A stretch of 64,000 nt of DNA, from positions 54,703 to 118,702 of the forward strand of contig JACKKC010000006.1 of the NCBI GenBank assembly GCA_020637615.1, read 5' to 3'. Made by a program: the position numbers and the translations under genes. This document shows positions 32,117 through 40,952 of the stretch, in pieces (the first letter of the stretch is position 1; each line of letters begins with the position of its first letter). Source of the DNA: Rhodovulum sp. (GTDB lineage Bacteria > Pseudomonadota > Alphaproteobacteria > Rhodobacterales > Rhodobacteraceae). The notes below the pieces were generated by a model. It made no database searches and was not told the origin of the DNA. It was given only the letters and a program-made list of their open reading frames with translations.

Positions 32117-33091
32117 GTGCCGGAAAACATGAACATCGCCGTTCTCGGCCCGGTGCCGAGGGACAACATCACCACCTATCAGGGGGAGAAGCTCGAGAAG
32201 TTCGGCTGCGCGGTCTATACGGCCGTCTGCATCTCCGCGCTTGCCGGGGCGGGCTCCACGGTCAGCCTCGTCAGCCATGTGCGGCGCGCCGACGCGCCGC
32301 GGATCGGCAGGCTGCTCGCGCCCTTCGCCAATATCGATCTCTCCCACATGTCCGACCGGGCGGATCAGGGTGACGTCATCGAGCTGACCTATGTCGACCA
32401 GAACCGGCGGCTGGAGAAGCAGACCGGCTTCATGAGCCCGATCCTGCCCGCCGACATCGAGGATCTGATGGGCTGCGCCGCCTTCGTCTTCGTGCCGATC
32501 ACCGATTTCGAGGTGCCGCTGGAGACCCTGCGCCACATCAAGGCCAACAGCGAGGGGCTCGTCGTCTTCGACGCGCATGGGCCGACAAACGGCGTCACCA
32601 CGAAGGGGGATCGCCACCATCGCTTCTGGATCGACCGGGATCGCTGGCTGCCCTTCATCGACATCCTCAAGATGAACCTCGAGGAGGCGCGCTGCGCCTG
32701 GTTCGACGGCGAGGTTCATGGCGACGAGCCCAACGAGCTGACCATGGACGAGTTGCCGCGCTTCGCGGAGCATTGCCTCGACCTGGGCGTGAAGGCGCTC
32801 TACGTGACGCTCGACCAGCACGGATGCGCGGTCTATTTCCGCAGCCCCGACGGCAGGTTTCGCGAGCATGTCGTCAAGCGGGTCAAGGTCGACCATGTGG
32901 TGGACACCACCGGCTGCGGCGATTCCTTCGCCGGCGGGCTCGCCTTCGGCTATCTCCGGACCGGCGATTTCGTGAAGGCCTGCTGGTACGGCAATTGCGC
33001 CGGGGCGCAGCGCTGCACCAGCAGCGAGCTCGACGTCTACGGCGATCTCGAACGCACCGAGCGGCAGATCGCGGAGACCTATCTCGACTGA
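32117..33091 (+). CDS. PfkB-family carbohydrate kinase
   Basis: 324 residues of the ribokinase/PfkB fold. The C-terminal signature DTTGCGDSFAGGLAFGYL holds the catalytic Asp of the GxGD motif (here GCGD) and the anion hole. The N-terminal AVLGPVPRDNI replaces the usual GD-type sugar site, so the substrate is atypical. The GTG start is favoured by AGGAGGAGG about 10 bases upstream; an ATG 12 bases downstream is possible. It lies 35 bases before the GH65 gene and is probably co-transcribed, so it may phosphorylate the non-glucose half released by the phosphorylase. Cytoplasmic. Confidence 0.82.
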   Translation: MPENMNIAVLGPVPRDNITTYQGEKLEKFGCAVYTAVCISALAGAGSTVSLVSHVRRADAPRIGRLLAPFANIDLSHMSDRADQGDVIELTYVDQNRRLEKQTGFMSPILPADIEDLMGCAAFVFVPITDFEVPLETLRHIKANSEGLVVFDAHGPTNGVTTKGDRHHRFWIDRDRWLPFIDILKMNLEEARCAWFDGEVHGDEPNELTMDELPRFAEHCLDLGVKALYVTLDQHGCAVYFRSPDGRFREHVVKRVKVDHVVDTTGCGDSFAGGLAFGYLRTGDFVKACWYGNCAGAQRCTSSELDVYGDLERTERQIAETYLD

Positions 33092-33126
33092 GCCCCTCGC
33101 AGCCATCCGCGCAGGAGAAGCATCCC

Positions 33127-35466
33127 ATGTTCCCGAAGATCAGCGGCGGCGACTGGCTCGTCGTGGAAGACGGCTTCGACCCCGCCCGGGCGAATTTCTG
33201 GGAGACCGTCCTGACGGTCGGCAACGGCTATCAGGGCACGCGCGCCTCGCTGGAGGAGGGCCACAAGGGCGAGCTGCTGGCCACCTATCTCAACGGCGTC
33301 TACGACCATCACGATTCCACGGTGATCGACCAGGTCAATGTGCCCGGCTGGATTCCGCTGCGCGTGCGCGTCGAGGGCCATATCCTCGACGTGAAGACCT
33401 GCGAGGTGCTCGAGCACCGGCGCATCCTCGACCTGCAGACCGGATTCCTGCATCGCGACACCCTGTTCCGCGACGGGGAGGGGCGCGAAACGCGGGTGAC
33501 CAGCCTGCGCTTCACCTCGCTGGCCGATCGCCATCTCTGCGGCATCCGGCTGAGCGTGACGGCGGAAAACCACTCCGCGCGCATCACGGTGGAGAGCGCG
33601 CTCGACGCCGAGCGCTACAATCTCGACCGGCTGCCGGCCTGGAGCGAGAAGCCGGTGTTCCACCCCGAGGTCGTCTGGCAGAAATGGGCCAGGAGCCGGC
33701 ATCTGGCGGTACAGGCGGCCTCGGTTGACGCGGAAAGGGCCTATGTCGAGGTTCGAACGCTCGATACCGGCATCTCGATCGGCACCGGCACGGTCCTCGC
33801 GTTGCCGGAGGGCGCGCGCTTCCTGGGCGGTGCGCGCGACTACGAGCGCGTGGCGCAGGTCGCCGGGATCGAGGCGCGCCGGGGCATGCCGCATGTCTTC
33901 GAGAAATTCGCCGCCATCGCCACCTCGCGCGACATGCCGGCCGGGGACATCCGCCGGGACGTGCTCGACCGCCTCGATGCGGCGCGACGGCGCGGCATGA
34001 CCGCCTGTCTCGAGGAGAGCGCCGCCGCGTGGCGCGCGAAATGGGACGCCTGCGACTGCGTGGTCGCCGGCGATCCGCAGGCGAGCCTCGCGGCGCGGTT
34101 CAGCATCTATCACCTGCTGATCGCCGCGAACGAGGAGGACCCCCGCGCCAATATCGGCGCCAAGTCGCTCTCGGGCGAGGGCTACAAGGGGCATGTCTTC
34201 TGGGATACCGAGATCTTCCTGTTGCCCTTCTTCATCTTCACCCAGCCCGAGACGGCGCGGGCGCTGCTCACCTATCGCTACCATACCCTGCCGGGCGCGC
34301 TGCAGAACGCGCGCGAGAACGGCTTCAGGGGCGCGCAATACGCCTGGGAATCCGCCGATACCGGCCGGGAGACGACGCCGAAATGGACGGCGGACGGGCA
34401 GAACCGGATCTGGACCGGGGAGGAGGAGATCCATGTCACCGCCTGCGTGGCCTATGGCATCCTCAGCTACGTTACCGCGACCGGCGACCGGGAGTTCCTG
34501 CGCGACTACGGCGCCGAGATCCTCTACCAGACCGCCCGCTACTGGGCGAGCCGGCTGGAATGGAATGCCGCGGGGGCGCGGTTCGAGCTGACCCGCGTCA
34601 TCGGCCCCGACGAGTTCCACGAGCATGTCGACAACAACACCTTCACCAACCGCCTGGCGCAATGGCATCTGGAGCAGGCGGTGGCGGTCTTCGAGGGGCT
34701 CGCCGCCGAGGGCCGTCCCGAGCATGCGGCCCTGCTCGAGCGGTTGGAGCTGACGCGGGAGGAAGTGGCGCGCTGGGCCGGGATCGCCGGCCGGACCTAT
34801 CTTCCGGCGGTCTCCGAGGATGGGCTGATCGAGCAGTTCGAGGGCTATTTCGGTCTGGAGGACGTCCCGATCACGGAATGGGACCAGAACCGGATGCCGC
34901 GCTATCCGGCGGGCCACGACCATTTCTCGCTGAACGGGACCACGCTCCTGAAGCAGCCGGACGTGGTCATGCTGACCTATCTGCTGCCCGATGCCTATCC
35001 GGATGCCGTGAAGGCGGCGAACTACGCCTTCTACGAGAAGCGGACCCTGCACAAATCCTCGCTGAGCCCGGCGGTCCACGCGATCATGGGCATCGAGGTC
35101 GGCGACCACGCCACCGCGGAGCTCTATTTCCAGCGCGCCGCCTTCGTCGATCTGCGCGACAACCAGGGCAATACCTGCGACGGCATGCATATCGCCTCGG
35201 CGGGCGGAACCTGGCAGATCCTGGTCTGCGGCTTCGGCGGGTTCCGGGTGCGGGGGGGACGGATGTCCTTCAAGCCCTGGCTCCCCGAGGGCTGGGACGC
35301 GCTCCGCTTCCGGCTGCAATGGCGCGGCATGGATCTGGCGGTGACGGTGGCAGGGGACGAATGCCGCTTCCTGCTGACCGCCCCGCCCGGCACGATCGAA
35401 ACGATCGAGGTACGGGATCGCGCCCACGACCTCGCCGCCGGCGAGGAGGTCGTGGTCCGGCTGTGA
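33127..35466 (+). CDS. Glycoside hydrolase family 65 phosphorylase
   Basis: 779 residues, typical GH65 length: N-terminal beta-sandwich (NGYQGTRASLEEG), linker, then an (alpha/alpha)6 barrel with KGHVFWDTEIFLLPFF, catalytic general acid Glu496 in GPDEFHEHVDNN and the phosphate-binding HKSSLSPAVH loop. GH65 phosphorylases cleave alpha-glucosides (maltose, trehalose, kojibiose, nigerose, glucosylglycerol and others) with inversion to give beta-glucose 1-phosphate. A beta-phosphoglucomutase gene 1.3 kb away would convert that to glucose 6-phosphate. Aglycone specificity is not deducible. Convergent with the SorC regulator gene. Confidence 0.93.
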   Translation: MFPKISGGDWLVVEDGFDPARANFWETVLTVGNGYQGTRASLEEGHKGELLATYLNGVYDHHDSTVIDQVNVPGWIPLRVRVEGHILDVKTCEVLEHRRILDLQTGFLHRDTLFRDGEGRETRVTSLRFTSLADRHLCGIRLSVTAENHSARITVESALDAERYNLDRLPAWSEKPVFHPEVVWQKWARSRHLAVQAASVDAERAYVEVRTLDTGISIGTGTVLALPEGARFLGGARDYERVAQVAGIEARRGMPHVFEKFAAIATSRDMPAGDIRRDVLDRLDAARRRGMTACLEESAAAWRAKWDACDCVVAGDPQASLAARFSIYHLLIAANEEDPRANIGAKSLSGEGYKGHVFWDTEIFLLPFFIFTQPETARALLTYRYHTLPGALQNARENGFRGAQYAWESADTGRETTPKWTADGQNRIWTGEEEIHVTACVAYGILSYVTATGDREFLRDYGAEILYQTARYWASRLEWNAAGARFELTRVIGPDEFHEHVDNNTFTNRLAQWHLEQAVAVFEGLAAEGRPEHAALLERLELTREEVARWAGIAGRTYLPAVSEDGLIEQFEGYFGLEDVPITEWDQNRMPRYPAGHDHFSLNGTTLLKQPDVVMLTYLLPDAYPDAVKAANYAFYEKRTLHKSSLSPAVHAIMGIEVGDHATAELYFQRAAFVDLRDNQGNTCDGMHIASAGGTWQILVCGFGGFRVRGGRMSFKPWLPEGWDALRFRLQWRGMDLAVTVAGDECRFLLTAPPGTIETIEVRDRAHDLAAGEEVVVRL

Positions 35467-35482
35467 GGCGGGGAGACGGCGG

Positions 35483-36652
35483 TCAGCCCGTCCCGGCGTC
35501 CGCCGTGTCGGCGGCGATCAGCGTGCGAAGCTCGTTCGCCCCGGCATGGTCCATGATCACCTCATTGACCAGATTGCCGCGGATCAGTTCCAGGATGACG
35601 CCGGCGCGGCCGGCGCCGACCGCGACCACCACGACTCCGGCCGTCGCGGGGTCCTTGTCGCCGCGCGCGGCGATGTCCCGCACATGCTCGAGATGCAGCC
35701 CGGTCCACATTTCGTTCAGGTCGTCCACGAGCCGGGTCTCGTCGGGCGAGAGATTGGCGCGCGGAATGAGGATGCCGCCGAGATCGCCGGCCACGAGCGT
35801 GGTGATGCGTTCGGCCGGGATGCCGGCCGCCGCGACCAATTCGTCGAAGCTTCCGAGGACCGGTCTGCTCGTCGAGCCGACGCTCGAGAGCAGCATGTCC
35901 ATCCGGTGGATGAGGGCGCCGGTGCCGCTGAAGACGCGGCGGTGTCCGGGTGTCTCCCGGACGAAGCGCCAGATCGACTGCCGCATGTCCGGGGCATAGT
36001 GGCGCGGCACATAGGCCGGGAAGCCGGTGAGCTGCGGCCCCGAGCCGGGCTCGCCATTGAAGATCTCGCTGAGCGCGCCGGCGAGAATGCTGGACGAATA
36101 GCCGTGCTGCGCGAGCGAGACCAACTCGGCGCAGACGGCGGCGAACTCGATCCGCTCAGAGGTGGTGATCGGCAGGCGGGAGGCCTGGATGCCCTCGACC
36201 ACGCTCTTGATGGTCCGTCCCCAGGCGACGCCGACGATCCGTGATTTCTCGATCAGCTCGACCATCCGGCCCGCCGCGAGCCGGCCGAGCCGCGTGCGCC
36301 GCTGCGCCATGCGCACCTCGGTATGGCCGGGACCGCTTTCGAAGGCGCGGAGCCGCGGCTCGCAGACGCCGTGCCGGCGGCAGAAATCCTTCAGCTCGCC
36401 GAAGAGGCCGCTCGGCATCAGCAGGCGATCCACCATCTGGATCCATTCGTCGGAGAAGAGCTCGCGGGCGAAACGCTGCTCGACGACGAGATATCCCTTC
36501 TGTTCGGCCTGGGCGAGCAGGCGGGAGACCTGGGGCTGGGACAGGCCGCCGAGCACGGTTCCGATCTCGAGCTGCGACATGTTGTAGCTGGCCCGCATGT
36601 AGGCGGCGCATTTCGCTCTTTCGTCGAAGGGGAGCTTCTTGACGTCGAGCAT
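35483..36652 (-). CDS. SorC/DeoR-type sugar-binding transcriptional regulator
   Basis: 389 residues: an N-terminal winged helix-turn-helix (MSQLEIGTVLGGLSQPQVSRLLAQAEQKGYL, about residues 25-55), then the SorC sugar-phosphate-binding domain with a NagB-like fold (IVGVAWGRTIKSVVEGI and GDLGGILIP). Such regulators are usually relieved or activated by a phosphorylated sugar. It is divergent from the beta-phosphoglucomutase gene, with a perfect palindrome between them as the likely operator, and convergent with GH65. It is the natural local regulator of the phosphorylase cluster. Confidence 0.85.
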   Translation of the reverse strand: MLDVKKLPFDERAKCAAYMRASYNMSQLEIGTVLGGLSQPQVSRLLAQAEQKGYLVVEQRFARELFSDEWIQMVDRLLMPSGLFGELKDFCRRHGVCEPRLRAFESGPGHTEVRMAQRRTRLGRLAAGRMVELIEKSRIVGVAWGRTIKSVVEGIQASRLPITTSERIEFAAVCAELVSLAQHGYSSSILAGALSEIFNGEPGSGPQLTGFPAYVPRHYAPDMRQSIWRFVRETPGHRRVFSGTGALIHRMDMLLSSVGSTSRPVLGSFDELVAAAGIPAERITTLVAGDLGGILIPRANLSPDETRLVDDLNEMWTGLHLEHVRDIAARGDKDPATAGVVVVAVGAGRAGVILELIRGNLVNEVIMDHAGANELRTLIAADTADAGTG

Positions 36653-36696
36653 CAGGCCCCTGGCGCGCGACCGGCGGGAGACATGCGTATCATCAT

Positions 36697-36714
36697 CCCG
36701 AATTGTTATTCGGG
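36697..36714. promoter_or_regulatory. Palindrome CCCGAAT-TGTT-ATTCGGG, candidate SorC operator
   Basis: Perfect 7-bp arms with a 4-base spacer in the divergent SorC/phosphoglucomutase intergenic space. The half-site CCCGAAT recurs at 31858 before the kinase, and ATTCGG at 29891 before the symporter. Confidence 0.55.
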
Positions 36715-36787
36715 TTCCAAACGCTTGTCGATCCGGCTTTCCTTTTGGTGCGGATGCGCCGCTTTCCCAACATCGGAGGACAGGACA

Positions 36788-37438
36788 ATGCCCCTCAGGG
36801 GGATCATCTTCGACCTTGACGGGGTGCTCGTCGACACGGTTCCGGCGCATTTCCGGGCGTGGCGGCGGATGTTCGCGGAATACGGCTACGGCTTCGACTT
36901 CGCCGACTACCGCAGGCTGGTCGATGGCCGGCCACGCTTCGACGGCGCCCGCGCCGTGATGGTCGATCATAGCGATGCGGAGGTCAGGGACGCCGCGGAG
37001 CGGAAGAACGCCTATTACCGCGAGATGATCGGTCGCGGCGAATTCGTCGTGTTCGAGGCCGCCCTGCGGCTGGTCGACCAGTGCCGGGCCCGGGGCTATG
37101 CGCTCGCCACGGCATCGAGCAGCGTCAACGTCAATGACGTGCTGGTGAAGGCCGGGATCCGCGATGCCTTCTCGGCGGTGGTCGGCGGCGATGACGTCGC
37201 GCGGGGCAAGCCGGCCCCCGACATCTTCCTCGCGGCGGTCCGGCAGCTGGAGATCCCGGCCCATGAATGTGTCGTGATCGAGGATTCGGTCTTCGGGGTG
37301 AGAGCCGCAAAGGCCGGCGGATTTCGCTGCGTGGGGCTCTCGCCCGAGGCCGGCGCCGGGTTTCAGGATGCCGACCTGGTATTGGCCACTCATGAGGAGC
37401 TGACGATCGAAGGTCTCGAGGCATTGTTCCCTGACTAG
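36788..37438 (+). CDS. pgmB: Beta-phosphoglucomutase-like HAD protein
   Basis: A 216-residue HAD hydrolase with motif I FDLDGVLVDTVPAHFRAWRRM, the His/Trp-containing cap helix typical of beta-phosphoglucomutase, motif II TASSS, motif III Lys in RGKPAPDIF and motif IV VIEDSVFGV. It would isomerise beta-glucose 1-phosphate to glucose 6-phosphate, matching the GH65 phosphorylase product. GGAGG precedes the ATG. Divergent from the SorC gene and probably controlled by it. Confidence 0.88.
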   Translation: MPLRGIIFDLDGVLVDTVPAHFRAWRRMFAEYGYGFDFADYRRLVDGRPRFDGARAVMVDHSDAEVRDAAERKNAYYREMIGRGEFVVFEAALRLVDQCRARGYALATASSSVNVNDVLVKAGIRDAFSAVVGGDDVARGKPAPDIFLAAVRQLEIPAHECVVIEDSVFGVRAAKAGGFRCVGLSPEAGAGFQDADLVLATHEELTIEGLEALFPD

Positions 37439-37494
37439 ATTGCGGCGGCAGGGGCCGGCGGATGTCTGTCGTCAGGCAATCCCGTATCGACGAT

Positions 37495-38439
37495 CTAGAC
37501 CCGCAGGCGGTCCTGGCGGCCGTAGATCAGCATCAGGCCGATCAGCACTAGGCCGAAGATGATCTGGCGGCCGAAGGGCTCGATCGCCATGGCGTTCAGG
37601 AGGCTCTGGAGCAGGGTGAGAAGGATGGCGCCGGCGATGGTGCCGGTGTAGCCGCCCGTGCCGCCCGAGAGCGGGGTGCCGCCGATCACCACGGCGATGA
37701 TCGAGGGCAGGACATAGGCGTTGCCGACGCCGATGAAGACGCTCTGGGTATAGCCGAGGATCAGGAAGCCGGTGATCCCCGAGAAGGCTCCCGAGAGCGC
37801 GAAGACGAGGACCCGCGTGGCGGTGACCGGCACGCCCGAGAGCCGGGCCGCCTCCTGGTTGGTGCCGATGGCGTAGATGTTCAGCCCCGCCCGCGACCGG
37901 CGCAGGAACCAGATCAGCAGGACGGCGAGGCCCGCCCAGACGAAGACGAGCCCCGGGATGCCCGCGACGAGCGGGTCGATGATGAAGCGGGTCAGCGCCG
38001 GCGCCGCCCGGCCGGAGGGCCGGCCCGAGGTCAGGATGATCAGGAGCCCCTGGATCACGCCGGCCATGCCCAGGGTCATCACCAGCGGCGGGATGCGCAG
38101 GATGGTGATGCCGAGCCCGTTGAGCAGGCCGAAGGCGCCGGTCACCGCCACCGCCGCGCCGAGCCCCGCGAGGATCATGGCGTTGTCGCCGTCCATCACG
38201 TTGCCCGCGACCAGCGCGCCGAGGCCGAGCATCGCGCCGACCGAGAGGTCGATGCCCTCGCGCCCGGCGAGGATCACGAGGTTCTGTCCCGCGGCGATCA
38301 CGCCGAGCATGGCCGCGATGACGAACTGGCTGCGCAGCTGCCCGGCGCCGGCGAAACCGGGCGCGACCGCCTCGCCGATCGCGAGCAGGGCGAGGATGGC
38401 GAGACCGGCGAGCACGAGGGGATGGCGCAGCAGCCTCAT
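37495..38439 (-). CDS. ABC sugar transporter permease (RbsC family), second subunit
   Basis: 314 residues with 8-10 hydrophobic helices and the RbsC-type cytoplasmic signature (GTNQEAARLSGVPVTATRV) and GGTPLSGGTGGYTGTIAGA near the C-terminus. It overlaps the other permease gene by 4 bases. Last gene of a five-gene importer unit. Forms the membrane channel as a heterodimer with its neighbour. Substrate probably a monosaccharide or polyol. Confidence 0.9.
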   Translation of the reverse strand: MRLLRHPLVLAGLAILALLAIGEAVAPGFAGAGQLRSQFVIAAMLGVIAAGQNLVILAGREGIDLSVGAMLGLGALVAGNVMDGDNAMILAGLGAAVAVTGAFGLLNGLGITILRIPPLVMTLGMAGVIQGLLIILTSGRPSGRAAPALTRFIIDPLVAGIPGLVFVWAGLAVLLIWFLRRSRAGLNIYAIGTNQEAARLSGVPVTATRVLVFALSGAFSGITGFLILGYTQSVFIGVGNAYVLPSIIAVVIGGTPLSGGTGGYTGTIAGAILLTLLQSLLNAMAIEPFGRQIIFGLVLIGLMLIYGRQDRLRV

Positions 38440-39401
38440 CGGCGGGCCCCGAGGATGCCGCCGGCGAGAGCCGCCAGGATGATCAGGCCCTTGACCAGGT
38501 CCTGGGTGACGTAGGGCAGCTTGGCGAAGAAGACGATGTTGTTGATCAGCCCGAGCGTCAGTGCGCCGAGGATCGAGCCGATCACCCCGCCGCGCCCGCC
38601 GGCGAGCGCCGTGCCGCCGAGCACCACCGCGCTGATCGAGGTCAGGGTGAAGGAGGGCCCGAGCAGCGGATCCGCGCTGGCGGTCTCGCCGACGAGGCAG
38701 AGGGCGGCGAGGGCGGCGAAGAGGCCGCAGAGCACATAGGAGATCACCCGCTGGCGGGTCACCGCGAGCCCGGACTGGAAGGCGCCGAGCCGGTTGCCGC
38801 CGATCGCCAGCAGGTGCCGGTACCAGCGCATGCGGGAGAAGAGGATCGCGGTGCCGAGCGCGACGAGGAAGAGGATTACCGTCAGCTTCACCGGCCCGAG
38901 GCCGCCGGCATAGCCGCGCCAATAGGCCTGCGGCACGCTGCCGCCGGCCTGGGGCAGGATCCAGAGCGCGATGCCGCCGAAGACGATCGAGGTGGCGAAG
39001 GTGGTCACGATGGCCTGGAGCCGCAGCACCGCCACCAGCAGCCCGTTGAGGAGCCCGCAGAGGATCCCAAGCGCGATGCCGGCGGCGAGCCCCAGGGCGA
39101 TGGCGCCGCCGCTGCCGCCCGCCTGTTCGATGAGGGTGACCACGCTCACGTTGACGAGGGCGATGATCGCGCCGGCGGAGAGGTCGATGTCGCCGGCGAG
39201 CACCACATAGGTCTGGCCGATCGCCACGAGCACCAGCGGCAGGAAGCTCGTGAGGTTGGAGGTGAGCACCCGGGCGGTCAGGAGCGAGGGCTGGAGCCAG
39301 GCGTTGACCGCGAAGAAGACGGCGAAGACCACGAAGGCGAGCGCCCAGCGGATGCGCAGCGGAGGGCGGCTCTCCGGGGCGGGGGCGGCTGCCTCGGTCA
39401 T
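38436..39401 (-). CDS. ABC sugar transporter permease (RbsC family), first subunit
   Basis: 321 residues with about ten hydrophobic helices. Family markers are GDIDLSAGAIIALVNV, AIGGNRLGAFQSGLAVTRQ and GGTALAGGRGGVIGSILGAL. It overlaps the ATPase gene by 4 bases and the second permease by 4, so all three are translationally coupled. The two permeases are clearly paralogous but distinct, indicating a heterodimeric channel. Confidence 0.9.
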   Translation of the reverse strand: MTEAAAPAPESRPPLRIRWALAFVVFAVFFAVNAWLQPSLLTARVLTSNLTSFLPLVLVAIGQTYVVLAGDIDLSAGAIIALVNVSVVTLIEQAGGSGGAIALGLAAGIALGILCGLLNGLLVAVLRLQAIVTTFATSIVFGGIALWILPQAGGSVPQAYWRGYAGGLGPVKLTVILFLVALGTAILFSRMRWYRHLLAIGGNRLGAFQSGLAVTRQRVISYVLCGLFAALAALCLVGETASADPLLGPSFTLTSISAVVLGGTALAGGRGGVIGSILGALTLGLINNIVFFAKLPYVTQDLVKGLIILAALAGGILGARR

Positions 39402-40891
39402 GCGGCGCTGACCTCGTAGGCGGCGCGGTAGAGCGCGGTCGGGGTCAGCGCCTCGCCCGCGAGATCCGCGCGGATGCGGCCCGAGCCGAAGACCAGCACG
39501 CGGTGGGCGGTGGAGAGCAGCTCCTCGTCCTCCGAGGAATGCAGCAGGATCGCCACGCCCTCGGCGGCGAGCTCGTCGATGATCGCGTAGAGATCGGCCT
39601 TGGCCTCGACATCGATGCCCTTGGTGGGGTCGTCGAGCAGGAGCACCCGCGGGCCCGTGGCGAGCCAGCGTGCGATCACCACCTTCTGCTGGTTGCCGCC
39701 CGAGAGCGTGCGCAGCGGGAAGTCGTAGCCGGCGAAGCGCAGGTTGAGCCGCGCGACGATGCCGGCGACGCGCTCGACGAAGGCCCGCGGCCGGAAGACC
39801 GCGGCGCGGGACTTGGAGAGATGCGCGATGGCCATGTTCTCGAGGATCGGCCGGTCGAGGAAGACGCCGTTGATGCCCCGGTCGCCGGAGACATAGCCGA
39901 GGCCGGCCCGGATCGCGGCCGCGGGGCTGCGCCGGGCGTGGGGCATGCCGCCGAGCCGCACCGAGCCGCTGGAGGGATCGGCGCCGAAGATCGCGCGCAG
40001 CACCGCCGATTGCCCCTGGCCGTGCAGGCCGCCGAGGCCGAGGATCTCGCCTTCATGGAGGGTGAAGGAGACGTCGCGCAGCACCGCGTTGCTCAGCCCC
40101 GCGACCTCCAGCACCGGGGCGCCCGGCCGCGGCGGCGCCTCGTCCCGGTGGCGGGTGGCGAGCGCGCTTCCGACCATCAGGGTCAGGACCGCCTCGCGGT
40201 CGGTGGTGGCCACCGGCAGGGTCGCCTCGGTCCGGCCGTCGCGCATCACGGTGATGCGGTCGCAGATCGCGAAGAGCTCGTCCATGCGGTGCGAGATGAA
40301 GATGATGCCGGTGCCGGCTTCGCGCAGCTCGCGCACGATCTCGAAGAAGATCTGCACCTGGTCGCCGTCGAGCGAGGAGGTGGCCTCGTCGAAGATCACC
40401 AGCTTCGGCGCGCGCGCGAGGATCTTGCAGATCTCGGCGATCTGGCGCTGGTCGGCTGAGAGGTCGCGCACCAGCGCGCCCGGGGTGAGCCCCTTGCCGC
40501 CCGACGACCCGAAGCGCGCGAGAAGCCGCGCGCCCTCCCGGTGGATCGCCCCGCCGTCGACCATGCCGCGGCGTCCGGGCTCGTGGCCGAGTGCGATGTT
40601 CTCGGCCACGTCGAGGTCGGGGATCAGGCTCAATTCCTGGTAGAAGACGGCGATGCCGGCCGCAGCGGCCGCGGCGGGCGTGCCGAAGAACCCCTCCCGT
40701 CCGTCGAAGCGCAGGTGACCTTCGTCGGCGCCGACCGAGCCGGCGGCGATCTTGCAGAGCGTCGACTTGCCGCAGCCGTTCGAGCCGATCAGCCCGTGCA
40801 CCTCGCCGGGCTCCACGGTCAGCGAAGCGCCATCGAGCGCGAGCGTGCTGCCGAAGGCCTTGCGGATGTTCTCGGCGACGAGAAGGCTCAA
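39398..40891 (-). CDS. ABC sugar transporter ATP-binding protein (RbsA/XylG type, two NBDs)
   Basis: 497 residues, tandem nucleotide-binding domains. NBD1 has Walker A GSNGCGKST, signature LSADQRQIAEI and Walker B LVIFDEATSSL; NBD2 has a degenerate Walker A (GLHGQGQSA), the signature LSGGNQQKVVIA and LLLDDPTKGID. This asymmetry is normal for RbsA-type ATPases of carbohydrate uptake-2 transporters. It drives import through the two downstream permeases. Confidence 0.93.
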   Translation of the reverse strand: MSLLVAENIRKAFGSTLALDGASLTVEPGEVHGLIGSNGCGKSTLCKIAAGSVGADEGHLRFDGREGFFGTPAAAAAAGIAVFYQELSLIPDLDVAENIALGHEPGRRGMVDGGAIHREGARLLARFGSSGGKGLTPGALVRDLSADQRQIAEICKILARAPKLVIFDEATSSLDGDQVQIFFEIVRELREAGTGIIFISHRMDELFAICDRITVMRDGRTEATLPVATTDREAVLTLMVGSALATRHRDEAPPRPGAPVLEVAGLSNAVLRDVSFTLHEGEILGLGGLHGQGQSAVLRAIFGADPSSGSVRLGGMPHARRSPAAAIRAGLGYVSGDRGINGVFLDRPILENMAIAHLSKSRAAVFRPRAFVERVAGIVARLNLRFAGYDFPLRTLSGGNQQKVVIARWLATGPRVLLLDDPTKGIDVEAKADLYAIIDELAAEGVAILLHSSEDEELLSTAHRVLVFGSGRIRADLAGEALTPTALYRAAYEVSAA

Positions 40892-40952
40892 GACGGAAGC
40901 CCGCCGCGGGCAGGAAACGGGCGGGGCCGAGGCCGCCGCCCGTTCGGCGGGA

